DNA of 52,185 nucleotides from an uncultured Sulfuricurvum sp. (GTDB lineage Bacteria; Campylobacterota; Campylobacteria; Campylobacterales; Sulfurimonadaceae), in the NCBI RefSeq assembly GCF_937936435.1, contig NZ_CALDDG010000011.1, forward strand, positions 1-52,185. The letters run 5' to 3'. The notes under the pieces are model-generated. The model made no database searches and was not told where the DNA came from. It worked only from the letters and a program-made list of their open reading frames with translations. The position numbers were made by a program, and so were the translations under genes. Each line of letters opens with the position of its first letter. The first letter of the stretch is position 1. Positions 8,745 through 18,768 of the stretch are shown here, in pieces.

Positions 8745-11000
8745 TTAGAAACGTTGCCCGATGGTGAACTCGAAATGGGCGATGTCATCATCTTTCTCAT
8801 CCCCGATCGGGTTGGCAAATACGAGTTGCAACGGTCCTACCGGACTAAACCATTCCAATGCAATCCCGTAACCGCCCCGTTTGATTTCGCTCATACTGCT
8901 CTCACCGATCATCCCATAGTCGATAAATGCCGTTGCACGCATACGGGCTTCAGGAACTAACGGTACACTGAACTCAAGGTTATTCGAGAAGCTTTGAGTC
9001 CCCCCGATACGATACGGCGTTCCGCTGGAGTTATATCCGTCCGTCGGAGAGATGGAGTAAGCCTGATACCCGCGAACCGAACCGATTCCCCCCATGTAGA
9101 ATTTTTCGCCCAGCGGTAAATAGCCGTTTTTGCTTGCATAGTTAAAACGCGCTTTATACCGGAGAATGAGGTCGAAATCGGTCAATTTTTGAAGCCCTTG
9201 ATACGCGGCGAAGCTGGTACGGCTTTTCCAGAAATCAGCATCACCGCCGAGGCCGGCGAGTTCGAAACTTTGGGATGCGACCATCCCTTCACGAGGAACA
9301 TAATAATCGTCGGTATTGTCAAATGTTGCGGAAACGGAAACCGAACTTTTTGAATAGTTCTCATAGTAACGCGGATCATAGTTGGTACTGTTGGTGTCAA
9401 CATCGCTATAGTTGTTTTTAGAATAGTTGTATCCGACATAACCGCTCACGTAACGGCTGAATCGATGCCCGGTACCGAAACTGAGCCCCGTCGAATCGAC
9501 GGTATAGCTGTCATACTCGGTAGCACTTTTATATATAGAAAAGTTTCCGCTGAAATCGCTGTCGTTAAGACGCGGATTGGAAATATTGAATGAGTAGTTG
9601 CTGGTACGTTGTGAACGTTCCAGATTCAATCCCACGTTGATCCCCGAACCGAAAATATTACGGTCACTGACGGCGACACTGAGGAGGATTCCTCCGAAAC
9701 TTCCGTATCCCCCACCCAGTTGAATGTTACCGGTCGGAGCCTCTTTGGCTTGGACGATCAGATCCATCGTCTCATCGTCAATCCGCTTTTCTTCAATCGT
9801 ATTGCTCTCAAAATATCCGGTACGGCCGATCGCATTACGGGAGTCTTTCAAGTTGGTCACACTGTACAGATCACCCGGTGCCAAAAAGAGTTCGCGACGA
9901 ACAACCCGATCGAGCGTACGGTTGTTTCCGGAAATGACAACATTGCGAATATGTACTTTTTTGCCCGGAATGATGCGGTAGACGACATCAACGCTTTTGT
10001 TGTCTTTGTCTTTTTTCAGATCGGGCTGAACCTGCACGTAGGCATATCCCAAATCGGCAATTTTCGTTTTGATACGGTCGGCATCGTCGCGGAACGTTTT
10101 GATGTTAAACGGTTTGTTTTTCTCAAGGGTAATAACGTCTAACAACGCTTGATCATCGATCACTTTCGTATCCTGAAAGACCAGAATATCGCTGACGCGG
10201 TAGACATCTCCTTCAAAAATATTGTATGACATCTCCGCTTCGTAATGATCGAAATCGACTTGCACGAACGGCTCATCGATTTTAGCGTCCAAATACCCGC
10301 GCTGCATGTAAAAATCACGGATACGCAACGGATCGTACTGAAGTTCGGCGAGCTTCATTTTCCCGTCGTTTCTACCCCACATCCATCCCATAAACTCATG
10401 CTCTTTATTGGCAATCATGCTGTCAAAATCATCACTGTCGACCGCTTGCACTCCGGCGTAGTGAACTTTTTTAATGATGATCTCTTCCCCTTCGTTGACG
10501 ACAAAGGTAACCTGCATACTGCCATTATCCAGTTTTTCGCTCTGAATTTCGACAACCGAATCGATCTTTCCGTCTTGACTCAATGCATCAATGATCCGTT
10601 TTTTAGCCGCTTCAAGCCGTTTTTCGTCGAATAAAGACCCTTTTTCGATTTGCAAAAGGGTCTTTTTCGCCTCTTCGTCGTTATCTTTATACCCTTTTAG
10701 CTCGATTTTGGAAATAATCGGTTTCTCTTTAAAATGAAACGTCACTTTTCCTTCATTTTCTTCAACCCAAATATCTTCGAAATATCCTTGATCAAAGAAA
10801 TTTTTAATCGTCTTATCGACATCCGCAGAGTCTAACGGAGCTCCGATTTTGACCTCATTGAGCCGCTTAGCAACTGCCTCAGAAATATGAACCATTCCGT
10901 CATATTGGATCGATTGGACGTTTTGTGTAGAGGCGTGCAAAAGTGCACTTGCCACTACCAATGATAGGGTAATTGTTTTCAAGCCAAAATTCCGTTGCAT
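8745..11000 (-). CDS. bamA: Outer-membrane protein assembly factor BamA
   Basis: An Omp85-family protein of about 751 residues that folds beta-barrel proteins into the outer membrane. The chosen start (MQRNFGLKTITLSLVVASAL) gives a clear signal peptide and has GGGAG about 10 bases upstream; an ATG at 11087 in frame lacks both. Five POTRA repeats fill about residues 25-400 (for example VQSIQYDGMVHISEAVAKRL and KVHIRNVVISGNNRTLDRVV). The barrel follows, with the lid-lock motif VRGY in GSVRGYQAYS and a terminal Phe after FTIGQR. The length is close to that of the E. coli protein. Confidence 0.95.
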   Translation of the reverse strand: MQRNFGLKTITLSLVVASALLHASTQNVQSIQYDGMVHISEAVAKRLNEVKIGAPLDSADVDKTIKNFFDQGYFEDIWVEENEGKVTFHFKEKPIISKIELKGYKDNDEEAKKTLLQIEKGSLFDEKRLEAAKKRIIDALSQDGKIDSVVEIQSEKLDNGSMQVTFVVNEGEEIIIKKVHYAGVQAVDSDDFDSMIANKEHEFMGWMWGRNDGKMKLAELQYDPLRIRDFYMQRGYLDAKIDEPFVQVDFDHYEAEMSYNIFEGDVYRVSDILVFQDTKVIDDQALLDVITLEKNKPFNIKTFRDDADRIKTKIADLGYAYVQVQPDLKKDKDNKSVDVVYRIIPGKKVHIRNVVISGNNRTLDRVVRRELFLAPGDLYSVTNLKDSRNAIGRTGYFESNTIEEKRIDDETMDLIVQAKEAPTGNIQLGGGYGSFGGILLSVAVSDRNIFGSGINVGLNLERSQRTSNYSFNISNPRLNDSDFSGNFSIYKSATEYDSYTVDSTGLSFGTGHRFSRYVSGYVGYNYSKNNYSDVDTNSTNYDPRYYENYSKSSVSVSATFDNTDDYYVPREGMVASQSFELAGLGGDADFWKSRTSFAAYQGLQKLTDFDLILRYKARFNYASKNGYLPLGEKFYMGGIGSVRGYQAYSISPTDGYNSSGTPYRIGGTQSFSNNLEFSVPLVPEARMRATAFIDYGMIGESSMSEIKRGGYGIALEWFSPVGPLQLVFANPIGDEKDDDIAHFEFTIGQRF

Positions 11001-11171
11001 TAAAATTGTCTCCCATTCTATCACTTCGATAATTAATGTTCCGTAAATTAAACTTAAAAGGGCTAAAATAACATCATTACACCTCATAGAGAGACAATTT
11101 ATGCCCTAAGCGGCATAAAACGAAAGGGCTTTTATCCCCTTTCACTTCCAAAATGGACCAGAAGGAATCGA

Positions 11172-12008
11172 ATGCGCATCGGAATAGTTGGACTGGGATT
11201 GATGGGGGGATCTATGGCTTTGGCCCTCAAACATATCTCGTTTGTCACCTCTATTATCGGCACGGATCATAATGAAGAGCATCAGCGCATTGCGCTTCAA
11301 CGTGGATTGGTACAGGCAATCGTTCCGTTCGAACAACTCAAAGCCGAGTGCGACGTCATTTTTCTCTCCGTTCCGGTTGACGGCGTCATCGCCTTGCTCG
11401 GGGAATGTACCGATCTCTCCGGCACGGATAAGACCCTCATCGATCTGGGCAGTACGAAAGCACTCATCGTCGATGCGATCCCCCCCTCTATCCGTGAAAA
11501 CTTTATCCCCGCCCACCCGATGACGGGAACGGAGCAGTTCGGTCCCAATGCCGCATTGGAAGGGCTGTATGCCGACAAGGTAGTCGTTTTATGTGATCTT
11601 GAGCACAGTGGTCATTCCCAAAGAGATACCGCTTTGCGCATTTTCCGCTCGATCGGTATGCAGGTGCATACGATGGGAGCGGCACAACATGACCGCCATG
11701 CCGCTTTTATCAGTCACATGCCCCACGTCATCTCATACGCTCTGGCTAATACCGTCTTGGCACAGGAGGAAAAAGAGAATATTCTAACCCTTGCAGCGGG
11801 GGGATTTCGTTCCATGAGCCGATTGGCGAAGAGTTCGCCGGCGATGTGGGAAGATATCTTTCGCCAAAATCGCGAAAACGTCCTCGAAGCGATCGAACTG
11901 TTCGAGACTGAACTGCATACGATCAAACAAGCTTTGCAGGAAAAAGATTATGTCGCTTTACGCAAAGAGATGAAAGAAGCCAACAAACTCTACGAGATTT
12001 TTTCCTAA
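11172..12008 (+). CDS. tyrA: Prephenate dehydrogenase TyrA
   Basis: A 278-residue NAD(P)-dependent enzyme that oxidatively decarboxylates prephenate to 4-hydroxyphenylpyruvate in tyrosine synthesis. The nucleotide-binding motif GLGLMGGSMA is at residues 7-16. The substrate region HPMTGTEQFGP (about 115-125) and the helical block HMPHVISYALA (about 182-192) are typical of TyrA. No chorismate mutase or ACT domain is fused to it. AGAAGGA precedes the ATG. Its end overlaps by 4 bp the end of the convergent last gene of the Bat operon. Confidence 0.93.
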   Translation: MRIGIVGLGLMGGSMALALKHISFVTSIIGTDHNEEHQRIALQRGLVQAIVPFEQLKAECDVIFLSVPVDGVIALLGECTDLSGTDKTLIDLGSTKALIVDAIPPSIRENFIPAHPMTGTEQFGPNAALEGLYADKVVVLCDLEHSGHSQRDTALRIFRSIGMQVHTMGAAQHDRHAAFISHMPHVISYALANTVLAQEEKENILTLAAGGFRSMSRLAKSSPAMWEDIFRQNRENVLEAIELFETELHTIKQALQEKDYVALRKEMKEANKLYEIFS

Positions 12009-13177
12009 GGTATCCGATACAAACGGGTCTGAAAAAGCGTCTCTGTCTTCAATCCGTGTGCAGATACTCTAGCATGTTCTACCGAAACATGAGAAACGAC
12101 ACCTTCGATTTGGCGGCTCCCCTGTTTGGCCTCGATCTGTTTTTCAGTCATTACCAGATTCGACGCCGCACGCTCCGCCAATAATATATTATCCGTATAG
12201 ACCCGGCGGTACCAATAACGGGCTGCTTCGTATTTTCCGGCACGGTAGAGCGCGTTAGCCAAGTTATAGCGTATTTCAGGAGAATCGTGCGACGATTGAT
12301 ACTCTTTGAAATAGGCCGCACTTTTATCATATTCTCCCCGTTCATAGGCAGCATACCCGTTTTGCAGTATCCTAAAATCCAATAATCCTGCATGTAGCGG
12401 GAGGTTAGGGAGTGTAAGCATCAGCAAAAAGGCCGTCAGCGGAACCGTACGCCGTTTGCTCATCGATGAAAGGGCGATCCAGATCAGCAACATCGCAAGG
12501 CCGAGGGGGTAGGGGAAAAGAGGAATATGGGCATACAGCATCCGGGCTCTTTTCTGCTCAGCTATCCGCGCATACACAATCTGCATTTTCTTTTCTCCAT
12601 AGAAAACCGTTTTTTCCGTATCGGCAAAAGAGGGAGGAAATCCGATACAAATATGAAGAGACGAATCTTTGAGGGCATCCATTAACCCCGTGTCGATGGA
12701 AGCGGTCTTCAATATCTCAGGGTGGAGTCCCTGTACCAATCGAATCAGTATCCCCACATCGATGCTCGAGGGTGATATTCGGTACAAAGCGTCGCTTATT
12801 CCGACAATGGCGATCCGTTCTCCCTCCAATCTACGAATCAAATCAAGGGTTTCTTCCTTCTCTTTCTCAAAAGCTTCCGCCGATTTTTTCGAAAGATCCA
12901 AAACGATTAAAATATCGGCACGTCCCTCTTCCATATCCCCTTTAGGTATCATGACCGGTTGTGCCATCGCCGCTATCATCAGCAGAGATGCCAGCAGAAA
13001 CAAGACGTTACGCCCTTTTAACCCCATAGTAATTTCAGGTGCGCGGAGTTTTCGGACGGTCTCATCGCTAAAATAGTGATATTCCCGCGATTTTTGAGTC
13101 TGCCAAAAATAAAACAAAACTGCCATAGGGGGAATCATCCAGACGAAAAATTCCGGGTGAAGAAATGCAAAACTCAT
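12005..13177 (-). CDS. VWA-TPR protein with degenerate metal site (BatB/BatC-like paralogue)
   Basis: A 390-residue membrane protein, last in the Bat operon. Two N-terminal helices (about 8-25 and 58-75) precede a von Willebrand A-like domain (about 88-205). The MIDAS motif reads DLSKK where canonical VWA domains have DxSxS, so metal binding is doubtful. Two further hydrophobic segments (about 224-260) lead to a C-terminal TPR region, with the repeat pairs YAAYERGEYDKSAAYFKEY and NALYRAGKYEAARYWYRRVY. The layout equals that of the gene at 17242-18768, so this looks like a diverged duplicate. It overlaps its upstream neighbour by 4 bp and the tyrA end by 4 bp. Confidence 0.75.
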   Translation of the reverse strand: MSFAFLHPEFFVWMIPPMAVLFYFWQTQKSREYHYFSDETVRKLRAPEITMGLKGRNVLFLLASLLMIAAMAQPVMIPKGDMEEGRADILIVLDLSKKSAEAFEKEKEETLDLIRRLEGERIAIVGISDALYRISPSSIDVGILIRLVQGLHPEILKTASIDTGLMDALKDSSLHICIGFPPSFADTEKTVFYGEKKMQIVYARIAEQKRARMLYAHIPLFPYPLGLAMLLIWIALSSMSKRRTVPLTAFLLMLTLPNLPLHAGLLDFRILQNGYAAYERGEYDKSAAYFKEYQSSHDSPEIRYNLANALYRAGKYEAARYWYRRVYTDNILLAERAASNLVMTEKQIEAKQGSRQIEGVVSHVSVEHARVSAHGLKTETLFQTRLYRIP

Positions 13178-13902
13178 TTCAACCCCTTTTGATTGCGCCC
13201 GTACAAATATGCCAACATCGCTAAAAATGCCAGAAAAAGGGGGTAGACATAATAAAAATCGAAGTAATGATGCGGAAATTCAACCCTGCGCAGTGCACCC
13301 GCAACATTCCATGCATGGTTGTCCGCAGGTGAAAAAAACACCCCTTCCACTCCCGAGGGGAGCATACCGACAAACGATTTTGGATATTCGGAAAGGATGA
13401 TCGCGTATTTTTTTCCTTCCGCAGAGGTGGCGAAAAAGCGGCTGATCTCCTCCGCACTTATCGCCTCGCTTTTTTCTTGTCGCACTTGGCGCAACATCGA
13501 TATGAGGACATCATGTTCATATGTCAGCGGAATAATGACATCGGCACCGCTGCGCACACCAAACCGATCATGCGGATGCTCCTGCACAAACAATGCGATC
13601 TTATCAACAAGAGAACGATTGATACTTGCCGTATCGATGAGGAAAAGGATGTCATCTCCATTCCCCTCGTATTCCACTTTTTTGTCTCGTACAGGGGACA
13701 TCACAGCGACGATCAGAAGTGAGATCATCGCCCATTTGGCAATCCACAACCAAAGAGGATTTTTAACCCCTGATCCGCCGAACATTCCGATGCGGGGAAA
13801 ATACAAAGGATTGGATCGCAAAGGGCACAACGCCTCGCACGCTAAAAAGAAAAAAAGTAAAAATCCCAACTTCGGAAATTGAAAATAAATCCCCTCAAAC
13901 AT
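13174..13902 (-). CDS. Short VWA-like membrane protein (degenerate BatA-like paralogue)
   Basis: A protein of about 242 residues with an N-terminal helix, a second helix near 54-70, a VWA-like domain and a C-terminal helix (about 220-237). The residues at the expected metal site read LIDTASI, so the DxSxS serines are missing. The domain is also shorter than in canonical VWA proteins. I prefer the ATG at 13902, which overlaps the upstream stop by 8 bp; a TTG at 13914 is possible. Its position before another degenerate VWA-TPR gene mirrors the canonical BatA-BatB pair at 17.2-19.7 kb. Confidence 0.7.
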   Translation of the reverse strand: MFEGIYFQFPKLGFLLFFFLACEALCPLRSNPLYFPRIGMFGGSGVKNPLWLWIAKWAMISLLIVAVMSPVRDKKVEYEGNGDDILFLIDTASINRSLVDKIALFVQEHPHDRFGVRSGADVIIPLTYEHDVLISMLRQVRQEKSEAISAEEISRFFATSAEGKKYAIILSEYPKSFVGMLPSGVEGVFFSPADNHAWNVAGALRRVEFPHHYFDFYYVYPLFLAFLAMLAYLYGRNQKGLK

Positions 13903-14293
13903 CGATAATCTCAAGATACAGATGATAGTAGCCTATCGTCTCATCATCGATAGCATCCACATTCGGAGCGTATTTATATCGGCCCAGACGTTCAAACAGA
14001 TTATGAAACGCCTTTTGCGTCCTTTCATTATCTGCGGAAAAATATCGTCCTAACGTACTGATCTCATACGCCGCCCGCTTCGGATCGGAGAAGTCGACCG
14101 ATTCGAGCCTCGCATACAATACCTTTCGCTCGCTCAAACGGCGTGTCTTCCATTTTTTCAACACCCAAAACATGAGACTGATTACTACGGCACTTCCCAG
14201 AACTACCGATCCGATAAACAGGTAAATCGAATAATCGTGTACTTCCGCCAGCGGTGCGATGTCGTTGACCGGAATGTCTGCCATTTCGTTCAT
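13895..14293 (-). CDS. Small Bat-operon membrane protein (DUF4381-like)
   Basis: A 132-residue protein. The N-terminus (MADIPVNDIAPLAEVHDYSI) faces the periplasm and is followed by one membrane helix (about 25-46), a basic stop-transfer KKWKTRR and a helical cytoplasmic tail. DUF4381 proteins have the same plan and sit between DUF58 and VWA genes in many MoxR/Bat clusters. That position and topology support the name; sequence similarity alone is weak. It overlaps both neighbours. Confidence 0.6.
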   Translation of the reverse strand: MNEMADIPVNDIAPLAEVHDYSIYLFIGSVVLGSAVVISLMFWVLKKWKTRRLSERKVLYARLESVDFSDPKRAAYEISTLGRYFSADNERTQKAFHNLFERLGRYKYAPNVDAIDDETIGYYHLYLEIIDV

Positions 14294-15123
14294 ACACGCC
14301 CCTCAAACAAACGGCGCAGCGTTACCGAAGCGGAAGCATCGGTATAGAGTTTTGCCGATCGGACGCCGTCACGCCGAAATCGATCAAAAAGAGCCACATC
14401 ATGTTCCCGCACTTTTTCACGGTATCTGCCTACACTCCGTACATTGAAATCCCCTTCGAGCACCGCGCCGCTCTCAGGATCGACCAACGCACTGAAGCCC
14501 AACGGTTCGGGGGATTCTTCAAACCGGTCTCTCACCACGATGGCAACGACCTCATGTTTTTTTGCTAACAAACGTAAATCGGGAATCTCGAAAAAATCGC
14601 CCAAAACAATAATCAAAGAACGCCGTTTCAACCGCCTATACAAAGTCGTCGCCATCGCATTATAGTCGGCTCGACGGTTCAGCAGCTCCGCTTCCATGAT
14701 CCCCTCTACGCTTTGCGCCACGGCGAACCGTTTTTTACTTGCCCGGACTTCATCCCGCAGCGTTTCGGAAAAATTGATATGGGTAAAAAGGTCACCGTTG
14801 GCCAATGCCGAATAGCCGATCAGGGCAACCGCTTCGGCCAAAGCATCAATTTTAAATCGTTCGCGCCCGAAATGAAGCCCTCCGCCCAGCATCCCTACCG
14901 TCACAACACTGAGTTCCCGTTCTTCGCGAAAAACTTTGATATAGGGGCGCTGCATCTTGGCCGTGATATTCCAGTCGATGTGGCGCGTATCGTCTCCCGC
15001 TATGTATTCGCGCAGTTCGATGAAATCGTACCCCTCCCCCCGAAACAGCGAAGGATTGTTGCCGATCCGATCCGCAATGATCTGCCGACGGGCTTTTAAC
15101 AATATATGACGACTGTTTTTCAT
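14290..15123 (-). CDS. DUF58 domain protein of the MoxR/Bat operon
   Basis: A 277-residue soluble protein. The block FIELREYIAGDDTRHIDWNITAK near residues 30-55 is the DUF58 hallmark (R-Y-x-x-G-D-x-x-R-x-I-D-W). The C-terminal part looks like a VWA-type fold without a clear metal motif (SLIIVLGDFFEIPDL near 170). DUF58 proteins are almost always encoded beside MoxR ATPases and are thought to help assemble or activate VWA proteins. It ends with a 4-bp overlap onto the next gene. Confidence 0.88.
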   Translation of the reverse strand: MKNSRHILLKARRQIIADRIGNNPSLFRGEGYDFIELREYIAGDDTRHIDWNITAKMQRPYIKVFREERELSVVTVGMLGGGLHFGRERFKIDALAEAVALIGYSALANGDLFTHINFSETLRDEVRASKKRFAVAQSVEGIMEAELLNRRADYNAMATTLYRRLKRRSLIIVLGDFFEIPDLRLLAKKHEVVAIVVRDRFEESPEPLGFSALVDPESGAVLEGDFNVRSVGRYREKVREHDVALFDRFRRDGVRSAKLYTDASASVTLRRLFEGRV

Positions 15124-15198
15124 ATATTCCCTTATTCTGCCTCGAACGAGACAAGCTTCCGTGCCTCTAGCGCAGGCACACGGTATTCGAACATGATT

Positions 15199-16146
15199 TT
15201 ACGGAATCGGTACCGCTTTTACGATCTGTTCGATCAAATCGTCGATCTCGATCCCCTCCGCTTCGGCTTCATAAGTCAGTACGATCCGATGGCGCATCAA
15301 CTCCTTGACAATCGATGCGATATCGCCCGGAGTGACGAAATCCTTGCCGCGTAAAAAAGCGACGGCACGTACCGCTTTGAACATATCGATACTGACACGC
15401 GGACTGGCACCGAACTGCAGATATTTACGGATCGATCCTAGAGCGTATTTTTCAGGCTCCCGGGTCGCACTGACCAAAGCGATCATATAACGTTCAACCT
15501 CTTCGTCGATATGGACTTTTTTCACCGCCGCTTTGAGGGTATTCAAAAGATCGGGAGTGATCACCGCATTAATCGCTTCGGCGGATGAAGAGGCGACTCT
15601 GCGGGCGATGGAGAGTTCCTCTTCCGGAGTGTTGTAGCCCACTTTGATTTTCAACATGAAACGATCCAGCTGTGCTTCGGGGAGCGGGTAAACCCCTTCG
15701 TTCTCGATGGGATTTTGGGTCGCCATGACCAAAAACGGCGGAGAGAGTCTAAAACTCTCATCCCCCAATGTCACTTGCCGTTCCTGCATCACTTCAAGCA
15801 ATGCGGATTGCACTTTTGCCGGAGCCCGGTTGATCTCATCGGCCAGGAGGAGATTGGTAAAAATCGGCCCTTTTTTGATTTTGAACCCGTTGTTTTGAGG
15901 ATCGTATACCTCAGCACCCAGAATATCGCTCGGGAGAAGATCGGGGGTAAACTGCACCCTTTTAAATTCAAGCCCGAGGGTTTGCGACAACGCTTTGACC
16001 GTTGTTGTTTTCGCCAGTCCCGGAATCCCCTCGATCAGTATATGCCCCTCACACAAAAGCCCGATCAGCAATCCGTCAATCATTTTTTCCTGACCGACGA
16101 CGACTTTGGCGACTTCGGCACGTATGCGATTAATAGTCTCTATCAT
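15199..16146 (-). CDS. MoxR-family AAA+ ATPase
   Basis: A 315-residue AAA+ chaperone-like ATPase. Walker A is GIPGLAKT (about 40-47) and Walker B is LLLADEINRAPAK (about 100-112). Sensor 1 lies in FLVMATQNPIENEGVYPLPE, and the lid contains GASPRVSIDM with the sensor-2 Arg. MoxR proteins act with VWA proteins to mature complexes or envelope functions; the client here is unknown. Its ATG overlaps the BatD stop by 4 bp, and 75 bp separate it from the DUF58 gene. Confidence 0.93.
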   Translation of the reverse strand: MIETINRIRAEVAKVVVGQEKMIDGLLIGLLCEGHILIEGIPGLAKTTTVKALSQTLGLEFKRVQFTPDLLPSDILGAEVYDPQNNGFKIKKGPIFTNLLLADEINRAPAKVQSALLEVMQERQVTLGDESFRLSPPFLVMATQNPIENEGVYPLPEAQLDRFMLKIKVGYNTPEEELSIARRVASSSAEAINAVITPDLLNTLKAAVKKVHIDEEVERYMIALVSATREPEKYALGSIRKYLQFGASPRVSIDMFKAVRAVAFLRGKDFVTPGDIASIVKELMRHRIVLTYEAEAEGIEIDDLIEQIVKAVPIP

Positions 16147-17261
16147 TGATCCACCTTTTTATCTAGTGTGAGTTTATCCAGTTTCTTTTTAGCTTCTCTT
16201 AATCCGATCTCTCCCGATTCGAGCCGACTAACGATGTTATCATAACGTTTGTCCCCATCCAACGCCAATAACATCACCAGTTCTTTGGAAGATCGGGCTC
16301 TCTCCCAGAAACGTTTGGTTTTTCGTCGGGGGCGATATTTCCACACCCTGCGAAGCACTTCTCCCGCTGCAGCTCCAAAAGCGATGAGTCCGGCATACAG
16401 CGCATACCGCCGAAGAGTCGCGGTATTGGTCAGGTCGGGCGCATCCAAAAGGGAGGATACGTCATACCCTTCCTCCACTTCGACGGGGATAGGAGCCGTT
16501 GTCAGATGGCTATAGCGGTTATGTTCCGTGTCAAACAGATTCAAACTCACCGGAGGGATAACATACGGTTTGTCAGAGACCAGTGCAAACTCTTGGCGGA
16601 CCTCTCCGCTATCTCCTTCCGACGTAGCCGAGAGTTGTTTTTGCGGTGATTCGGAGAAGACTTTTACTCCGCTAATATTGAATTCAATCGGAGTGAATTT
16701 TTCCAGATTCCCCGTTCCTTTGAGAATAATACTCAAATGGAGCGGTTCATGGGCGCGTACGCGCGTTTTGTCCGCCGAAATTTCCAACGTCATCTTCCCG
16801 GTCAATGCGGCATCGTTGGGTTTGGATTCAAACGAAAAAGTGGGAAGGGTTATGTTCGTCGTCACAATATCGATTTTACTCACGTTATCGCGTCCCAAAT
16901 GGGCATTATAGTCGACGGCCCCCGCCGGAACATACTCCACGACCCCTTCCATAGCGACCGGTATCGTTCCGCTTTGCTTAGGGGTGAGTACCAAATCGAA
17001 CGTGTCGATCCGTTTCCCCTTTACTACCCGGTTTTGCTCGCGAAGAATCGTCAGTTTATACGATGCCGAGTCCACCGGATGGAGTTTGATCGCATAATCG
17101 GCCGCACTTTCGTCAAAACGGCACTCATAGCGTACCAATGCGCTCTGATCCACCCGTAAGGTTTGGGGAGAGCGAAGCAGCTGCCAATGATACGTCACGC
17201 TCCATCCGCATGTCGGAAGCGCGATCATAGCGATTAAAAGATTACCAAGGCTTCGTTTCAT
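16143..17261 (-). CDS. BatD-like periplasmic/membrane protein
   Basis: A 372-residue protein with a signal peptide (MKRSLGNLLIAMIALPTCGW), a long beta-rich periplasmic part of about 280 residues and one membrane helix near 308-325, then a basic cytoplasmic tail (KYRPRRKTKRFWERAR). This is the BatD plan: immunoglobulin-like modules presented outside the membrane beside VWA proteins. Phrases such as LHLSIILKGTGNLEKFTPIEFNISGVKVF fit BatD proteins, in which a G-x-G-N strand recurs. It overlaps the BatB/C gene by 20 bp. Confidence 0.8.
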   Translation of the reverse strand: MKRSLGNLLIAMIALPTCGWSVTYHWQLLRSPQTLRVDQSALVRYECRFDESAADYAIKLHPVDSASYKLTILREQNRVVKGKRIDTFDLVLTPKQSGTIPVAMEGVVEYVPAGAVDYNAHLGRDNVSKIDIVTTNITLPTFSFESKPNDAALTGKMTLEISADKTRVRAHEPLHLSIILKGTGNLEKFTPIEFNISGVKVFSESPQKQLSATSEGDSGEVRQEFALVSDKPYVIPPVSLNLFDTEHNRYSHLTTAPIPVEVEEGYDVSSLLDAPDLTNTATLRRYALYAGLIAFGAAAGEVLRRVWKYRPRRKTKRFWERARSSKELVMLLALDGDKRYDNIVSRLESGEIGLREAKKKLDKLTLDKKVDQ

Positions 17262-18768
17262 GGATGCTCCGTTGATTGATCAGTTCGTATTGGCGGGAAC
17301 TGAGTTTGGCTTTGCCCTGCGACATCGACAACCGGGGGTCGCTTTGCATTTTTTTCCCTTCGTCTCCTCCGCCGCCGGATGCACTATCCGTTTTCATATT
17401 CGATCCCCCGCCCTCTTTGGCACTTTTTTTCGCCCCCGTCGGCTTGTTCTCTTCCGCGGCGAAACGGTCTTTTTTCTCTTTACGGACACTCAGAGTCTGC
17501 TGTTCGGGTGTCTGAGCGATTGCCCGTAAATTCTGGTCGGCCGCTTTGGTGTAACGGAGACTCAACGATTTCAACAGCGCCTCCCGCGCTTCGCCAAACT
17601 CCTGAAGCCGTATATGGCAATTGCCCATATTGTAAAAGATATTGGCTTTAAACGCGGCGCGGTCGGTTCGGATGGAGTGATACAGCATCAGCGCTTCCTG
17701 GTATTTTCCCGCTTTATACAGCGCATTGGCACGGTTATATCGCGCATAGATCGAATCGACTCGGGCATATAGCTCGGCAGAGCGTTCAAAAGAGCCCTGA
17801 TCGTAATTGCTCTTTGCAAAATAGAGATTGGCAAAATCGATCATTCCTCCCTGAGACGATACCCCTGCCAATGCCATCAGCCAAATGATCCGCGTGCGGA
17901 TTTTCGATCCTAGCGTAGTGAATACACTGATAAAAACCGCCAATGCCAACCCCAGCGGAAGATAAAACCACTCCTGATAACGCATCAGCGATGTACTTCC
18001 CGTAAAATCCTCATTTCTTCGTTCATTGATAAGATCAAGAACCGCTGCGGTATCCGTCCCCCGGATCATTTTGCCTTGATGTACGATCTCTTCGATCGCA
18101 TCGTTACGGGCACTGAGCACGATATGTCCCGCGTCGTCTTTCAACACGCCTCCCTCTTCCGTTCCCGGTAGAGTACTCCCTTCCCGTGATGCCAGCATCA
18201 CTACACTCAGCGATAAATCATTGGCACGGACAAACTCCTCTTCGTTGGCATACGAGCTTTCATCGCCTCCGTCGGTGAGTAAAATGACGACGGGATGAGC
18301 GGCATGAGACATTTTGCGCGCCAGTTCCAACGCACTCATGATATTGGTCCCTTTGGTCATGATCTGCGATTCATCCAATCCGTTAAAAAGGTGCTCCAGC
18401 AACTCCTTGTCTTTCGTAAGAGGGGAAAGAACGATCGCATTGGTGGTAAATCCGATCACGCCGAAACGGTCGATCTGATCTCTACGGACGATCTCGGTCA
18501 GTATCCGCTTCGCCGCTTCCAGACGGCTGGGGACGATATCCGTCGCCCGCATCGAATACGACAAGTCCACCGCCAAAACCACATCCGAGCCCTTTTGTTC
18601 CACATTCATCGGCTTTTGGACGACTACCGGACGGGCCAGTGCCAAGATCAGAAGTGCGATCGTCGCCAAAAGCCCTTGTTGCAGCTGCCATTCTCTTCTC
18701 CTTGCGATCCACACATACACAATAACACCGAGATACGCCAAAAACCAAAGAGGCGAGAGAAAACTCAT
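17242..18768 (-). CDS. BatB-BatC fusion: VWA domain plus TPR repeats
   Basis: A protein of about 508 residues. N-terminal helices (about 3-20 and 33-50) flank a VWA domain with a canonical MIDAS (AVDLSYSM, DxSxS) and LLTDGGDE for the second metal-site loop. A further helix (about 295-315) is followed by TPR repeats (FAKSNYDQGSFERSAELY, ANALYKAGKYQEALMLYHSI, YNMGNCHIRLQEFGEAREAL) and a low-complexity, charged tail. The ATG at 18768 gives a 4-bp overlap with the BatA gene and the expected N-terminus MSFLSPLWFLAYL. BatB and BatC are separate genes in Bacteroides. Confidence 0.87.
   Translation of the reverse strand: MSFLSPLWFLAYLGVIVYVWIARRREWQLQQGLLATIALLILALARPVVVQKPMNVEQKGSDVVLAVDLSYSMRATDIVPSRLEAAKRILTEIVRRDQIDRFGVIGFTTNAIVLSPLTKDKELLEHLFNGLDESQIMTKGTNIMSALELARKMSHAAHPVVILLTDGGDESSYANEEEFVRANDLSLSVVMLASREGSTLPGTEEGGVLKDDAGHIVLSARNDAIEEIVHQGKMIRGTDTAAVLDLINERRNEDFTGSTSLMRYQEWFYLPLGLALAVFISVFTTLGSKIRTRIIWLMALAGVSSQGGMIDFANLYFAKSNYDQGSFERSAELYARVDSIYARYNRANALYKAGKYQEALMLYHSIRTDRAAFKANIFYNMGNCHIRLQEFGEAREALLKSLSLRYTKAADQNLRAIAQTPEQQTLSVRKEKKDRFAAEENKPTGAKKSAKEGGGSNMKTDSASGGGGDEGKKMQSDPRLSMSQGKAKLSSRQYELINQRSIHETKPW

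Noticed and set aside
10245..10634. Plus-strand 129-codon frame
   Set aside because: It is a shadow of bamA, whose POTRA domains fill this stretch on the other strand.
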